From assembly GCF_003668575.1 (NCBI RefSeq), contig NZ_RCVZ01000012.1, forward strand, positions 1-64,000: a stretch of DNA of 64,000 nt, written 5' to 3'. The position numbers and the translations under genes are program-made. Origin of the DNA: Falsibacillus albus. GTDB taxonomy: Bacteria; Bacillota; Bacilli; Bacillales; DSM-25281. Positions 62,742 through 64,000 of this stretch are shown here, piece after piece (position 1 is the first letter of the stretch; each line of letters opens with the position of its first letter). The notes below the pieces were generated by a model. It had not been told where the DNA came from and ran no database searches. It saw only the letters and a program-made list of their open reading frames with translations.

Positions 62742-64000
62742 ATGGATTGGATACGCTGATCTTAGTCATTTATTTCTCGGTACTCATTGTTATTGGGATC
62801 ATAGGCACCAAGAAAGCTACTTCTTCAGACGAATTTCTTCTAGCAGGTAAAAAGCTTGGATACTTTACTCATGTCGGCTGTTTATCGGCCGTCATCATCG
62901 GCGGGGCTTCAACTCTTGGTTCTGCCACCCTGGGGTTTCAATACGGCATCTCCGGATCATGGTTCGTCATTATGATCGGACTTGGCATCATGGCATTGGG
63001 TCTTTTCATCGTAGGAAAAATCAGCGGCTATGAAGTATTTACGATCAGCCAGCTTCTTGGCAAAAGATATGGGGATAGTACACGATTGATCAGTGCAGTG
63101 GTTACCGCTATTTATACATTAATGATTGGTGTGACGCAAATTATTGGCATGGGTACGATCGTTCATGCAATTCTCGGGTGGCCAGCGCTGGCATCGATGC
63201 TGGTCGGTGGAGGAATTGTCCTTTTCTATACGATATTGGGTGGAATGTGGAGTGTGACCCTGACCGATATCGTTCAATTTGTCATCATGACTGTCGGCAT
63301 ATTCTTTATTATGCTCCCTGCCAGCCTGCACAGTGTCGGAGGCTTTTCCAACATGGCAGCACAAGTGCCGGATGGTTTCTTTGATGTAACCAATATCGGA
63401 TGGGCAAAGATATTCCAATATTTCCTTCTTTATGTGTTTGGACTCGTTGTCGCCCAAGACATTTGGCAGCGGCTGTTCACAGCCAAAAATCAAAAAGTGG
63501 CCAAAAGCAGTGCGGTTTCATCCGGGATTTACAGTGTCCTTTATGCAGTGGCATTGAGTATTGTCGGAATGTGTGCCCTTGTCCTACTGCCTAAATTAGG
63601 AGATTCCCAGCTTGCCTTCACTAGCCTTGCGATGAAGATCCTTCCTTCCGGTTTATTGGGACTGGTTCTGGCAAGTGTGTGTTCTGCATTGATGTCCAAC
63701 GCTTCAGGGGCGTTATTTGCTTCTTCCACATTAATCACCAATGATATCATTAAACATCATTTCATAAAAAATATGACAGATAAACAAATGATCAAGATTT
63801 CACGGGTTGTCACGTTAGTCGTCGGATGTTTGGCAATCGTGTTTGCCGCCTGGATTCAAAATATCCTTGTTGCCCTCGATGTAGCCTATGACATTCTTTC
63901 TGGTGCCATCTTCATCCCACTTGTCGTCGGGTTGTTTTGGAAACGGGCAACAAGCAAGGCATCTCTCTATTCAATCATTGCCAGCACAGCGGCCATTTTC
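62738..64000 (+). CDS. SSS-family sodium/solute symporter (partial, 3' end missing)
   Basis: An open frame from ATG 62738 to the window edge (421 codons, no stop). It begins [20 protein letters not shown] and continues with the SSS signature [13 protein letters not shown], then multiple helices, including [19 protein letters not shown]. The start overlaps the gabT stop by 4 nt (ATGA), so it is in the Sigma-54 operon and probably imports the aminotransferase substrate. It is a distant paralogue of the opuE product at 1252-2733. Confidence 0.9.
   Translation, partial: MNGLDTLILVIYFSVLIVIGIIGTKKATSSDEFLLAGKKLGYFTHVGCLSAVIIGGASTLGSATLGFQYGISGSWFVIMIGLGIMALGLFIVGKISGYEVFTISQLLGKRYGDSTRLISAVVTAIYTLMIGVTQIIGMGTIVHAILGWPALASMLVGGGIVLFYTILGGMWSVTLTDIVQFVIMTVGIFFIMLPASLHSVGGFSNMAAQVPDGFFDVTNIGWAKIFQYFLLYVFGLVVAQDIWQRLFTAKNQKVAKSSAVSSGIYSVLYAVALSIVGMCALVLLPKLGDSQLAFTSLAMKILPSGLLGLVLASVCSALMSNASGALFASSTLITNDIIKHHFIKNMTDKQMIKISRVVTLVVGCLAIVFAAWIQNILVALDVAYDILSGAIFIPLVVGLFWKRATSKASLYSIIASTAAIF

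Overview
The window is a 64 kb piece of a low-GC, spore-forming Bacillaceae chromosome. The evidence is strong AGGAGG-type ribosome binding sites, frequent TTG and GTG starts, the opuE/putP-gatCAB-dgkB-rlmCD order seen in Bacillus subtilis, a RacA homologue, and Fur, PurR, CcpA, SigB and Sigma-54 type sites. It is clearly neither the B. subtilis nor the B. cereus group; the genus cannot be fixed from sequence alone. No rRNA, tRNA, CRISPR array, prophage or complete insertion sequence was seen.

Layout. 0-7 kb: tail of an upstream gene, 1-Cys-type peroxiredoxin, OpuE/PutP Na+/proline symporter with a SigB-like promoter, cupin, and gatCAB for Gln-tRNA(Gln) formation. 7.3-20.3 kb: an accessory block absent from this position in B. 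subtilis. It holds a NERD-domain protein, secreted neutral protease, VOC protein, membrane L,D-transpeptidase, a small membrane-protein pair, the CrcB fluoride-channel pair, an XRE regulator, arylamine N-acetyltransferase, a DUF402 protein and a four-gene ECF sigma/anti-sigma operon with two unusual membrane proteins. 20.8-26.3 kb: dgkB, Fur-controlled FTR1 iron permease, nucleoside hydrolase, rlmCD and guaC with PurBoxes. 26.4-29.7 kb: a TetR-controlled ABC-2 exporter with two operators on its promoter. 29.7-36.8 kb: DUF4003, small zinc-ribbon and membrane proteins, a VanW lipoprotein, a GFGRPF-repeat protein, an EamA transporter, two unknown membrane proteins and a methyltransferase. 36.8-48.2 kb: catabolic and redox enzymes (amidase, threonine aldolase, FAD-linked lactate/glycolate-type dehydrogenase overlapping a BASS transporter, C45 acyltransferase, nitroreductase, secreted phosphoesterase, DadA-like oxidase, DJ-1/PfpI protein). 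48.2-54.6 kb: CBO0543 membrane protein, orphan histidine kinase, aldo/keto reductase, an XRE/small-membrane-protein pair and a UbiB-family kinase. 54.8-58.9 kb: ManR-like PRD activator and a ManP-like PTS permease with a cre site. 59-64 kb: racA, then a Sigma-54 enhancer-binding protein, a near-perfect -24/-12 promoter, gabT and an overlapping SSS-family symporter that runs off the window.

Intergenic DNA is unusually structured. At least seven copies of a GC-rich repeat (type I) and two of a second family (type II) share similar terminal inverted repeats beginning GGCTSTTTTC, and three copies are flanked by 8-bp near-direct repeats, which looks like a non-autonomous transposon (MITE) family. 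A third family (type III) carries a terminator-like hairpin. Separately, about six intergenic hairpins have unrelated but self-complementary stems yet the same apex, RGTG-CCTGT-CACY. A five-copy tandem array with 20/21-bp period follows gatB. These, the ECF operon and the triple TATTC-N6-GAATA palindromes upstream of the Sigma-54 regulator are the parts least explained by known genes.
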